From contig JAFDZV010000017.1 in NCBI GenBank assembly GCA_018266795.1, positions 1 to 48,584 of the forward strand: 48,584 nucleotides of DNA. The letters run 5' to 3'. Positions 1 through 7,202 of the stretch are shown piece after piece (within the stretch, counting starts at the first letter, position 1; each line of letters starts with the position of its first letter). Under the pieces are notes generated by a model. That model was not told the origin of the DNA, made no database searches, and saw only the letters and a list, made by a program, of their open reading frames with translations. A program made the translations under genes and the position numbers. Source of the stretch: Bacteroidota bacterium. Its GTDB lineage: Bacteria; Bacteroidota; Ignavibacteria; OLB7.

Positions 1-192
1 CGATGCGGCGTTCTCCGCGTGCGCTCCCCGGCATCGCGGGCACGAACCGCCGCAGGCGCAGCCAGCCTTGCGCTGGATCATTGCAGCGGGATACGATCCC
101 TTTCGCGGCGAGTGCGCAGGCTCGCGCTCCTGCGCTCGATGCCGCTGCAACGAGTGCACGGGTTGTTCGGTATGAGTCGCGGTTGTCCACAT
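1..192 (-). CDS. DUF4157 (eCIScore) effector paralogue, N-terminal 64 residues only
   Basis: This gene begins at 192 and runs off the left edge of the window, so only its first 64 codons are visible. The translation starts MWTTATHTEQ. Around residues 42-56 it reads IQRKAGCACGGSCPRCRG, which closely matches VQRKAACACGGGCPRC in the complete neighbouring DUF4157 protein (329-1885). This CxCGGxCPxC motif commonly precedes the eCIScore metallopeptidase-like domain in that family. A GAGGAG ribosome site lies about 9 bases before the ATG at 192; in-frame ATGs at 198 and 201 sit too close to it. It is therefore probably a second, tandem cargo gene of the injection system. What its C-terminal payload does cannot be seen from this window. 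Confidence 0.8.
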   Translation of the reverse strand, partial: MWTTATHTEQPVHSLQRHRAQEREPAHSPRKGSYPAAMIQRKAGCACGGSCPRCRGAHAENAAS

Positions 193-328
193 GAACATCA
201 TCTCCTCGCCGCACGCATGTCACGTTCCGACATGGGCCGCGCCACGCGTGATGGGACCAGTCCCCGTCAGCAACGTCTCGATGAAGCCGCACGCCTCACC
301 GGCAGGTGCACGGTTCCGGATAGAGCGG

Positions 329-1885
329 TCACCGCCGCCGCACGGGTTCCCACACCCAGGACCAACGCTGCCCCGCACCGGTGAGCGCACATGTGGTAGC
401 GCATCGCGAGCGATTTGCTCCGCCCGGCGGCGCTGCCGTTGATCCGCCTGCGTGAAAGGCTCGAACCCACGCTACCGGAAGATCCGCGCTGTCGATGTCC
501 GAGCCGCGCGCCGCCTTGTATGCCTCGATCAGCCGGACCGCCCAGTCCAGGAGCGACATGCCGGAAATCGAAGCAGCCAGACCGGCCAGATCGGCAAGAT
601 CGGCTCCAAGCCCAAGCCCCCGCGTTCCGGAACGCACAACCTCCGAGAACGAGAACTGCCCGGCACAGAGACGCACCATCACCCCGAACGTAGCATAGTT
701 CACGGTGCCGTTCAACCAGCATCCGTTCTCGAACTGCACGGAGTTGGAACAGGTGTTCGGGTCCTCATGCCCTGCAGCAAAGTTGCTCCTGTTCGATGGA
801 TCGCTGGAACTCGGCGTTGCGCACGGCCCGCGGCGACGGGCGGAATACACCGGCGGTGTACGAAGCCATCGCGAGCGCCCCTGAAACAACGGAAGCGTAT
901 CCCATCCGTTGATGTCCGGTTGAAGGTCCGGCGTAATCGGAATCAGGATGCGCTGGCACGCCCTCAGCTTGTTGCGCCGCGACCAGCCGCCGAACGTTGT
1001 CTCGATATTGCGAAGCGCGCCCCGGAACTGCTGCGTGACATTTGGACCGCACACAAAGGGCTGCGGAGGCGGAGGCCCGGGCGCGCGCTGCACAGACGTC
1101 ACAGTCCGCTGTGCCACGTGCGATCCGGACGCAACCCCGCCGGTGACCCGGTGTGCGGGCCCGGGCCGCACCGCACGGCGCACCGCCCCTCCCTGCTGCA
1201 CGACGTGCGTAAGCTCGTGCGCAAGCAATCTCCTTCCCGAATCCGTTCCGGGCGCATACTGTCCCGCACCGAATACGATGCTGTTCCCGACCGTGTAGGC
1301 GAGCGCGTTGATGTCGTGCGCCGATGCGGCGGCACGCGCATCGGTGTGCACGCGCACACCGGTGAAGTCATGCCCGACACGGTCCTCCATGAATGTTCTG
1401 ACGTCAGGCGCAAGCATTTCTCCGGAGGAGCCGACAACGTCGTGCACGGACTGCGGCGCCTCGCGCGCGCCGCCGCTGCCATCAGCCGCACCGCCGGCCG
1501 AGGCTTCAACACGGTGTATCGAGAGTTCCTTTGCCTGAATGTCCGGCACCTCGTTCTCATCGTCCTCCGCATCGCTCTGGCGCTGCACCGCGGGCGCCGG
1601 CATGCGCATCACGTGATCGGCAACGCGGTCCGCCTCCTGCTCGAACGCATCCCCCGGCGTGTTCACCGTCAGCTTCGTCTGGAGCGGTATCGGCTCGTCC
1701 GCGTGATCGGCCCGGCATCGCGGACATCCGCCTCCGCAGGCACAAGCGGCCTTGCGTTGAACAATCACCCGCCCGAGCGATGATTGCACAACGGCACCCC
1801 TGGATGCAGCACGCAAGTGCGCTTCCTGATGACGCCCTCCCGCCGACGCCGGCGACGCGATATGTTCATGTGCAGCCGTTCCCAT
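329..1885 (-). CDS. DUF4157 (eCIScore) domain protein, probable injection-system effector
   Basis: 518 residues. Residues 48-57 form a CxCxxxCxxC cluster that may bind zinc. Residues 68-95 (LQTKLTVNTPGD then EQEADRVADHVMRM) and residues 155-235 make up the DUF4157/eCIScore domain. The HExxH motif HELTHVVQQ at 223-231 is that of a zincin-like metallopeptidase. DUF4157 proteins are the most characteristic cargo encoded next to eCIS particles and are thought to be loaded into them. The C-terminal half (about 270-518) is not recognised. It contains six or more cysteines, a GHEDPNTCSNSV stretch and an NYATFGVMVRLC stretch near 395-407, and is the likely payload. No strong ribosome site precedes the ATG. 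The gene lies 36 bases after the Gly-rich appendage gene, at the distal end of the eCIS locus, and upstream of a paralogue. Confidence 0.88.
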   Translation of the reverse strand: MGTAAHEHIASPASAGGRHQEAHLRAASRGAVVQSSLGRVIVQRKAACACGGGCPRCRADHADEPIPLQTKLTVNTPGDAFEQEADRVADHVMRMPAPAVQRQSDAEDDENEVPDIQAKELSIHRVEASAGGAADGSGGAREAPQSVHDVVGSSGEMLAPDVRTFMEDRVGHDFTGVRVHTDARAAASAHDINALAYTVGNSIVFGAGQYAPGTDSGRRLLAHELTHVVQQGGAVRRAVRPGPAHRVTGGVASGSHVAQRTVTSVQRAPGPPPPQPFVCGPNVTQQFRGALRNIETTFGGWSRRNKLRACQRILIPITPDLQPDINGWDTLPLFQGRSRWLRTPPVYSARRRGPCATPSSSDPSNRSNFAAGHEDPNTCSNSVQFENGCWLNGTVNYATFGVMVRLCAGQFSFSEVVRSGTRGLGLGADLADLAGLAASISGMSLLDWAVRLIEAYKAARGSDIDSADLPVAWVRAFHAGGSTAAPPGGANRSRCATTCALTGAGQRWSWVWEPVRRR

Positions 1886-1921
1886 TGCTCTCGGTTCAAG
1901 CCGTGCCCGCCCGCCGATGGT

Positions 1922-3109
1922 TCATGAAGTGAGCCGGATATCGATAATCTCCACCTGCCCTGCCTCCGGCCGATAGATGCTCTTCGTCTGAGCCAGGCGC
2001 TTCCCGGCCTCGTCGGTCACGCGCACGTAGACATCGGGCCTGCGCTCGAAGAAGTCGCGGAACGCCTCGGTTGCGTATCGCAGCACGTATTCGCCCAGGT
2101 CGTTCGTCCGGGTCTGCCCAAGCCTGTCGTCGAAGAAGAGATCCTTGTCCCACACGGTCACGATCACCCCCTGCACCGGCCTGCCGGCTGCATCGGTCAC
2201 CATGCCGCGCACCATCCACGACGAAGTATCCAGATGCAGATCGATGCCGATATCGGTGGTGCCGCCGGAGGTATCGCCCGGAAGGAGCGTCCCGCCGCCA
2301 GTCGTGCCGCCACCTGTTCCACCGCTACCTGTTCCACCACCTGTTCCACCACCTGTTCCACCGCTACCTGTTCCACCACCTGTTCCACCGCTACCTGTTC
2401 CACCGCTACCTGTTCCACCGCTACCTGTTCCTCCACCAGTGGTTCCACCACCGGTCGCTCCGCTGCCCGTACCGCCGCCCGCAAAGGTAGGGGGCTCCCA
2501 CGGCGCGGTGCAGACACCGTTGCCGTCGATCACGATCTCCCGATAGTCCAACCCGCCGGCCTTCGGCGTGGAGCCGACGGCATCCTTGTACACGATCCTG
2601 CCGGCCTTGTCGAACACCCAGAGATATGCAGTGTTGCCGTTGATCGCAGCGCCGCCGCTCTTGAGGGTGAAGTATCCGTTCGCATCCGTGCAGACGAAGC
2701 CCAGATCCGTACGAGGCCCGCCGCTGGCGTCGAAGAACGCCACCTTCATTCCGGGAAGGCCAACGTGATCCTTCCCCCGTACGGAACCGAACATGGTCCA
2801 GGTGGTTGCGTCGGGCGTTGGAATGGGAGTCTGCGCCTGATACACCTGCTGCGTAAGCGAGGCGCTTGCAGCCTGGCTCTCCGCGATGCGCCCGTCCAGC
2901 TCCGCCAGCCGCGGGCTGTCCGCCGGGAAGCGCGCGGCGAGCCGCGATCGCTCGCGGGCAAGCGCGCGATCCTTGGTTGCGCGCGTCTCCTGCATGGACT
3001 TCAACGTGTCGGTCCGCTGCGCCAGCATACCGATGGAATTCTTCCGAAGCTGCCCAAGGACGTCGTCCCCCGTTGCGGGCGCCGCCGCGTTGCCATCGTT
3101 AGCAATCAT
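1922..3109 (-). CDS. Gly-rich two-domain appendage protein of the eCIS locus
   Basis: 395 residues from the ATG at 3109, chosen because GGAG lies nine bases upstream; an in-frame extension to 3178 lacks such a site. Residues about 1-85 are helical and charged, probably coiled coil. Residues about 90-190 form a beta-rich domain with FGSVRGKDHVGLPG and DANGYFTL, like carboxypeptidase-regulatory/transthyretin-type folds. A flexible linker of GGGTGSGGTG repeats follows. A second beta domain (MVRGMVTDAAGRPVQGVIVTV, TNDLGEYVLR) of the same general type ends the protein. There is no signal peptide. Position between the beta-helix protein and the DUF4157 effector suggests a fibre, an adaptor or a second cargo. 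The function is not known and these are fold-level guesses. Confidence 0.75.
   Translation of the reverse strand: MIANDGNAAAPATGDDVLGQLRKNSIGMLAQRTDTLKSMQETRATKDRALARERSRLAARFPADSPRLAELDGRIAESQAASASLTQQVYQAQTPIPTPDATTWTMFGSVRGKDHVGLPGMKVAFFDASGGPRTDLGFVCTDANGYFTLKSGGAAINGNTAYLWVFDKAGRIVYKDAVGSTPKAGGLDYREIVIDGNGVCTAPWEPPTFAGGGTGSGATGGGTTGGGTGSGGTGSGGTGSGGTGGGTGSGGTGGGTGGGTGSGGTGGGTTGGGTLLPGDTSGGTTDIGIDLHLDTSSWMVRGMVTDAAGRPVQGVIVTVWDKDLFFDDRLGQTRTNDLGEYVLRYATEAFRDFFERRPDVYVRVTDEAGKRLAQTKSIYRPEAGQVEIIDIRLTS
2304..2440 (-). repeat. Tandem 12/15-base repeats encoding the Gly/Thr/Ser linker
   Basis: On the plus strand the array alternates ccaccacctgtt and ccaccgctacctgtt units, reading as GGGTGSGGTG in the protein. 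Imperfect tandem units of this kind often vary in copy number between strains. Here they would change linker length without shifting the frame, since all units are multiples of three. Confidence 0.85.
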
Positions 3110-3202
3110 CGATCGTATCTCCAGTAGTTGATATCGGGTTTGGTCCTTGGAACGCCCGGCGCTGCTGAGCGGTGTCACGGCTTCGCTCCGCCCGCCATCG
3201 TT

Positions 3203-3224
3203 GCCCGGGGCTTGCGCCCCGGGC
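3203..3224. repeat. Perfect 9-bp stem-loop (REP-like palindrome)
   Basis: gcccggggc and gccccgggc flank the loop ttgc between the beta-helix gene and the Gly-rich gene. No T run follows in the direction of the operon, so it resembles an intergenic REP-type element more than a classical terminator. It could still slow transcription or stabilise the upstream message. Confidence 0.6.
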
Positions 3225-3347
3225 TGACAACTGTCCCCCTTTCAGGGCGAGGAATGTCCGTTGAAGCACTCGTTGCCCGGCGATATGCCGACATCACCGG
3301 CATTCCGACTCTCGCAACGGCCAACGAGACTACATCCATCGTCTTCA

Positions 3348-6300
3348 CTAGCCCTGCCTCGCGAACCCGCGCATGAACTTGCTTCCGTACTCCTCGCATG
3401 CGTTCTCGCAGATGAACTGCATCAGAATGGTATTGTGCACATCCTCCACAAGCATCGGGATTCCGCGAATCATCAGGCAGTGATCGGAGGTATTGTCCAC
3501 CGTGGCATTTGAAAGGCCGAGCGTGAATCCGGAGAGGAAGGCATTCTGCAGCCCCTCCCTGAGCCTGTTGTCCGCCACGCGGAGCGTGCCGCCAACCGCG
3601 TACAGATTGTTCAGCATGAGGTTCGTGCCGATAGCGCAGTCGAACTGGTTGCCGTGAATGTTCACATCGTCCAGACTGGCGATCAGCGCCGACGAGAAGA
3701 AGAACGGCGAGGTGGTCCCCTCCAGATTCAGCCGGCACTGGTTGTGGGCGAAGAGCAGATTCCCGCGCGGCACACGCGGGAGCGGGAACACCGGGACATC
3801 GCCTCCCTCCGGCGTGCGGAACGTGAGACGCCCCTGATTGCAGATCAGATAGTGCCTCAGGTCCGGACTCAACTGAACCAGCAGCAGCCATATCAGGTCC
3901 ACGTTCATCCCCAGATCGAGAATGAAGACGGTGCTGGTAAGGCCGAACGCGGCATAGAGGCCGCTCGTCTCGAGCTCGTTGTCCGTTACCGAAAGCTCGC
4001 ACTGCGCGATCACTGTCAGTGCGGTTCCCAGCCACGTGCTCACCCGATTGTCGTGGATGGTTGCCGTTGGGGCCGGCCGCGCAACGCCCTGTGCCCTCTG
4101 CACCTCGGGATCGTGCGAGGAGACTGCAACAACGGCGATGCCGGCGCGCAGGCCAGGCTTCAACGCGGGATTGCGGTTCGGCGTACGAAGCAGAGGATAG
4201 ACGGCAATGCGGTTGCGCATGATCTCCATCCCCTCGCCATGCAGCACGAAGAGTCCGCAGGCCGGCTCCGTGGCATCGCTTCCGACGTCGGCGATCACGT
4301 TGTCCAGTACAACCAGATCGTCCACATCGGGGAGCACGATCGCACCGTATGCGACGGCTCCCACGTTGGCGGGGTCGATGTCCGCGATGTCGCGATTCAG
4401 GCAGCGGCGAATCTCGTTCCCCGCGATCGCGAGCCCGTGAATGCTGATCAGATCGTGGTTGGCTCCGGGCGTGAAGAACGCCACGGGCCCGATCCCGTTC
4501 AGCCCCATGTCCAGAATCAGATTGCGCTCGATCTGAATCTCGTACAGATCGCCGGCGGACTGCCATTGTGTTCCGCCGTCGGCCGGCGTGCGGCCATCCA
4601 CGATCACCGATGAGCCGGGGCTGCATGGATCGCTCGTGTTCACCACCCACCCCACGTAGCCGCCGTCGCGCCCGCCGTCGCGCCCGCCGGTGCGCACCGC
4701 AATCAGACTCCCGAGCGTGATGCCGTTGCCGATGCCGCCGCGAATCAGGTTCTCCGCCACGAGCACCCGCTCCGACGTGCCGGCAATCTGTATGCCGCCG
4801 CGCCCGGTGTTCATGAAGAGCGGCGTATCGAGGAGCACCGGCAGCGGCTCCGTTGCGCCGGCGGGGGGATCGGCAGCAACAGCGATCACATTCCCCTCCA
4901 CGATAAAGTCCTCCGCTGCCAGAAAGATCCCCGGCCACGACGTGGACGTATCCTTCATCCGGATGCGGCAGTCCCGAATCGATCCGCGCGTGACCACGTG
5001 CGCTTCGATGGCGCTCCGCTTCGCCGCGGAGATCAGAAGCTTCTGCAGCGTGACGTTGATCAGCGGGTCCCCGAGCGGAACGATGGACTCCGCATTGAAG
5101 TTGATCGGCAGGCCGTTCAGCATCACGCCTACACCGTTCGCGTGTGCTTCCACCGCGAAGGAGTTCAGCGTGATGTTCGTGCATCCCTCCACCGTCACGA
5201 TCGGCAGTGGGTTGGCGGCATCGTCCGCCTGCGGCGAGACGAGGCGCGTTCGCGCGCCGCAGCCGTTCACGGTGATGTTCTCCTTCCCCTGAATCAGGAT
5301 GTTCTCCCGGTAGATACCGGGGAGCACGCAGACCTCGCCGCCGCCCGGCGGAAGCGCGTTGATGGCCTGTTGAATGCTGGTGAACTGGCCGTGGCTCCGC
5401 ACGCCGTCGCCCACGCGATAGGTGCAGCAGGTTGCCAGGCGCGTAAGCGGCTGGAAGATCCGCCGGCAATCGCCGATGCTGTCGGTTCCGCCGGTGCCGT
5501 TCCATGTGATCACACCAAGCGACACGCGGTGATGATGCGGGCCTTCGGGAGGCTTGTTGTCGATCAGCGTCAGGCCGTTGTCGATCTCCGCGGCACGTAC
5601 CTGGAACGTCCAGTAATCGCCGGGGGTGTAGTGCCCGGGATCGGCCGTGGAGAAGTCGAGATTGATTCCGAACGCAAGCTGGTTCGGCGGCGTGGGGAGC
5701 GTGGTCACGAAATCGGAAACGCGTGCGATGCCGTTCCAGAGACGGAAGAAGAGATCGCCGTTCGCCGGGGGGGCGCCGTACGTGTAGGCGGCCGCGGTTG
5801 CAGGCAGGATCAGGTTGCCGTTGGCATCGAGCGTGGCGTCGGCGCCGCAGAGCACGCGCCAGTGGCCCAGGCCGGGGTTGGCGAGATCCGCCGGGTTGCG
5901 CTCCACCACCTCCAGATAGAAGCTCGTGAGCCCGGAGTTGACGATCGCCTGCACGTTGTCCGTCATTGCGATCTCGTGATGCGCACCATCGAATGTGCCG
6001 CGGCCGACGATGCCGCCGTTGTATTGCGACCACTTGAAGCGCGGCACGTTCGGCGTGTTGGTGGCGGCGATCTCGATGCGATACAGGTTGTGCTCGAAAC
6101 CGGTGTAGCCGCCGCCGATCACCACCGGGCAGTCGCCCCCCAAGCTCAAGGCATTCAGCGTGACGGCGAGCGTTCCCTTTGCGGAGAAGTCATCCTGCAG
6201 ATGCGAAAGGATGCTCTCGCATGTATCGTTCGGCCCCATCCGGTAGAGCTTGAACGCGGAGGAGGTGTAGAGCCGCTCGGTGGTATCGGGGCCGGCCAGC

Positions 6301-6770
6301 GCCCGCTCCACCACCCGCTCCACCGGCCACGGCTCCAGCTGAAAGCCGTTGATCTCCTCGCGCCACACATCCAGCACAACCGCATCGCGCGTGCCGGCTC
6401 CGATGCTTCCAACCGTCCCCGCCGGCGATTGGAACGGAGGCTCCAGATAGGTTCCAACACGCTGCCTGGTTCCGGTGCCCGGGAGCGCCACCAGGATGCC
6501 GTCAACCCAGACGCGCCCGCAGTTCACCGTCAGCATCACGCCGCTTGCGCTGTAGGCGGCCGCCGTGATCCTGTAGGAATCGGGAAGATCGGCCGGCACG
6601 GCCGCCACACCCGATCCGATCACGTCCACCGCCTCGGTGTCCTGCCAGTCGTTCGTGATCTGCGTCTGCGCGTTCCAGTCGCTGTCCAGCAGAACCCGTC
6701 CCTGCTGATGGAGCACGCCGCTGAAGTTCTGGTTGCGCTCGTTGCGCCAGCTTGAAAAATCGCCTCTCAT
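3348..6770 (-). CDS. DUF6519-type protein with parallel beta-helix; likely tail fibre or receptor-binding protein
   Basis: 1140 residues. The start (MRGDFSSWRNERNQNFSGVLHQQG, then DWNAQTQI) and the first 440 residues match the DUF6519 family that accompanies eCIS loci. From about residue 460 (FTSIQQAINALPPGGGEVCVLPGIY) to about 1080 it reads as a right-handed parallel beta-helix, with repeated short rungs such as ITVNGCGARTRL and VLVAENLIRGG, like pectate lyase or tailspike folds. The C-terminal ~60 residues contain an ECENACEEYGSK-like cysteine pair. There is no signal peptide, which fits assembly in the cytoplasm. GGAG six bases before the ATG fixes the start. Expected role: surface recognition, possibly with glycan-degrading activity. 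No catalytic residues can be assigned by eye. Confidence 0.82.
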   Translation of the reverse strand: MRGDFSSWRNERNQNFSGVLHQQGRVLLDSDWNAQTQITNDWQDTEAVDVIGSGVAAVPADLPDSYRITAAAYSASGVMLTVNCGRVWVDGILVALPGTGTRQRVGTYLEPPFQSPAGTVGSIGAGTRDAVVLDVWREEINGFQLEPWPVERVVERALAGPDTTERLYTSSAFKLYRMGPNDTCESILSHLQDDFSAKGTLAVTLNALSLGGDCPVVIGGGYTGFEHNLYRIEIAATNTPNVPRFKWSQYNGGIVGRGTFDGAHHEIAMTDNVQAIVNSGLTSFYLEVVERNPADLANPGLGHWRVLCGADATLDANGNLILPATAAAYTYGAPPANGDLFFRLWNGIARVSDFVTTLPTPPNQLAFGINLDFSTADPGHYTPGDYWTFQVRAAEIDNGLTLIDNKPPEGPHHHRVSLGVITWNGTGGTDSIGDCRRIFQPLTRLATCCTYRVGDGVRSHGQFTSIQQAINALPPGGGEVCVLPGIYRENILIQGKENITVNGCGARTRLVSPQADDAANPLPIVTVEGCTNITLNSFAVEAHANGVGVMLNGLPINFNAESIVPLGDPLINVTLQKLLISAAKRSAIEAHVVTRGSIRDCRIRMKDTSTSWPGIFLAAEDFIVEGNVIAVAADPPAGATEPLPVLLDTPLFMNTGRGGIQIAGTSERVLVAENLIRGGIGNGITLGSLIAVRTGGRDGGRDGGYVGWVVNTSDPCSPGSSVIVDGRTPADGGTQWQSAGDLYEIQIERNLILDMGLNGIGPVAFFTPGANHDLISIHGLAIAGNEIRRCLNRDIADIDPANVGAVAYGAIVLPDVDDLVVLDNVIADVGSDATEPACGLFVLHGEGMEIMRNRIAVYPLLRTPNRNPALKPGLRAGIAVVAVSSHDPEVQRAQGVARPAPTATIHDNRVSTWLGTALTVIAQCELSVTDNELETSGLYAAFGLTSTVFILDLGMNVDLIWLLLVQLSPDLRHYLICNQGRLTFRTPEGGDVPVFPLPRVPRGNLLFAHNQCRLNLEGTTSPFFFSSALIASLDDVNIHGNQFDCAIGTNLMLNNLYAVGGTLRVADNRLREGLQNAFLSGFTLGLSNATVDNTSDHCLMIRGIPMLVEDVHNTILMQFICENACEEYGSKFMRGFARQG

Positions 6771-6801
6771 CGAACTCTCCTTGGGAGCCTGTTGAGTTTA
6801 G

Positions 6802-6952
6802 GTTCCTACCAAAAGGGTCTCGAACGTCGTCAACGACTGATCACTACCATGGGTCCGGTTCGTTGTACGCCCGCCTTCGGCTCGCTGTAGTTCTTGGCCA
6901 GTTGCAAGACAACCTCGAGCCGAAGAGAACAACGTCCTGTGTTGTCAGGAAC
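6802..6952 (+). repeat. ~150 bp dispersed repeat with imperfect inverted ends, copy 1
   Basis: The left end GTTCCTACCAAAAGG (6802-6816) is complementary, with small gaps, to the right end CCTGTGTTGTCAGGAAC (6936-6952). The inner 57 bases 6852-6908 match 27625-27681 at 50 of 57 positions in the same orientation. The copy lies just upstream of the ribosome site of the beta-helix gene. It may be a MITE-like element; no transposase is nearby. Confidence 0.75.
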
Positions 6953-7043
6953 TTTTCCTTCGATACCATGGACTCTCTGTACTTCCGGCCGCTCATCACC
7001 GCGGTGCGAGCCCCGGACGCGACAATGCGGGCGAACCGGTTCG

Positions 7044-7128
7044 CGCCCCGTGCGGCGAAGCGCCCCGTGCGGCGAAGCGCCCCGTGCGACGAAGCGCCCC
7101 GTGCGACGAAGCGCCCCGTGCGACGAAG
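7044..7128 (+). repeat. Five tandem copies of a 17-bp unit
   Basis: Unit cgccccgtgcgRcgaag, five copies back to back at 7044, 7061, 7078, 7095 and 7112. The first two have G and the last three have A at the variable position. There are no spacers, so it is not a CRISPR. It lies in non-coding DNA. Confidence 0.9.
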
Positions 7129-7165
7129 CGCCGCACCACGCCCGCGCCCTGCACTCGTTTTCTAC

Positions 7166-7202
7166 CAACGCCGCTACGTCACCTCAACGCCGCTACGTCA
7201 CC
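7166..7202 (+). repeat. 18-bp direct duplication spanning a stop codon
   Basis: caacgccgctacgtcacc occurs at 7166-7183 and again at 7185-7202. The second copy contains the TAG stop (complement of 7193-7195) and the last codons of the tail-I-like gene. The first copy is a non-coding echo just past the stop. Confidence 0.8.

Larger units (their letters stand above)
6771..7192. other. 422-base intergenic gap holding two kinds of repeats
   Basis: No credible gene lies here; plus-strand open frames through it are shadows. It contains a ~150 bp repeat with inverted ends (6802-6952), a five-copy 17-bp array (7044-7128) and an 18-bp duplication reaching the stop codon of the tail-I-like gene. It is the only large break inside an otherwise tightly packed operon. 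Confidence 0.8.

Noticed and set aside
3175-6033. 952-residue minus-strand open frame
   Set aside because: Overlaps the beta-helix gene in another frame; low-complexity Arg/Gly-rich translation.
7044-7128. CRISPR array
   Set aside because: Units are contiguous with no spacers, and no cas genes are present.
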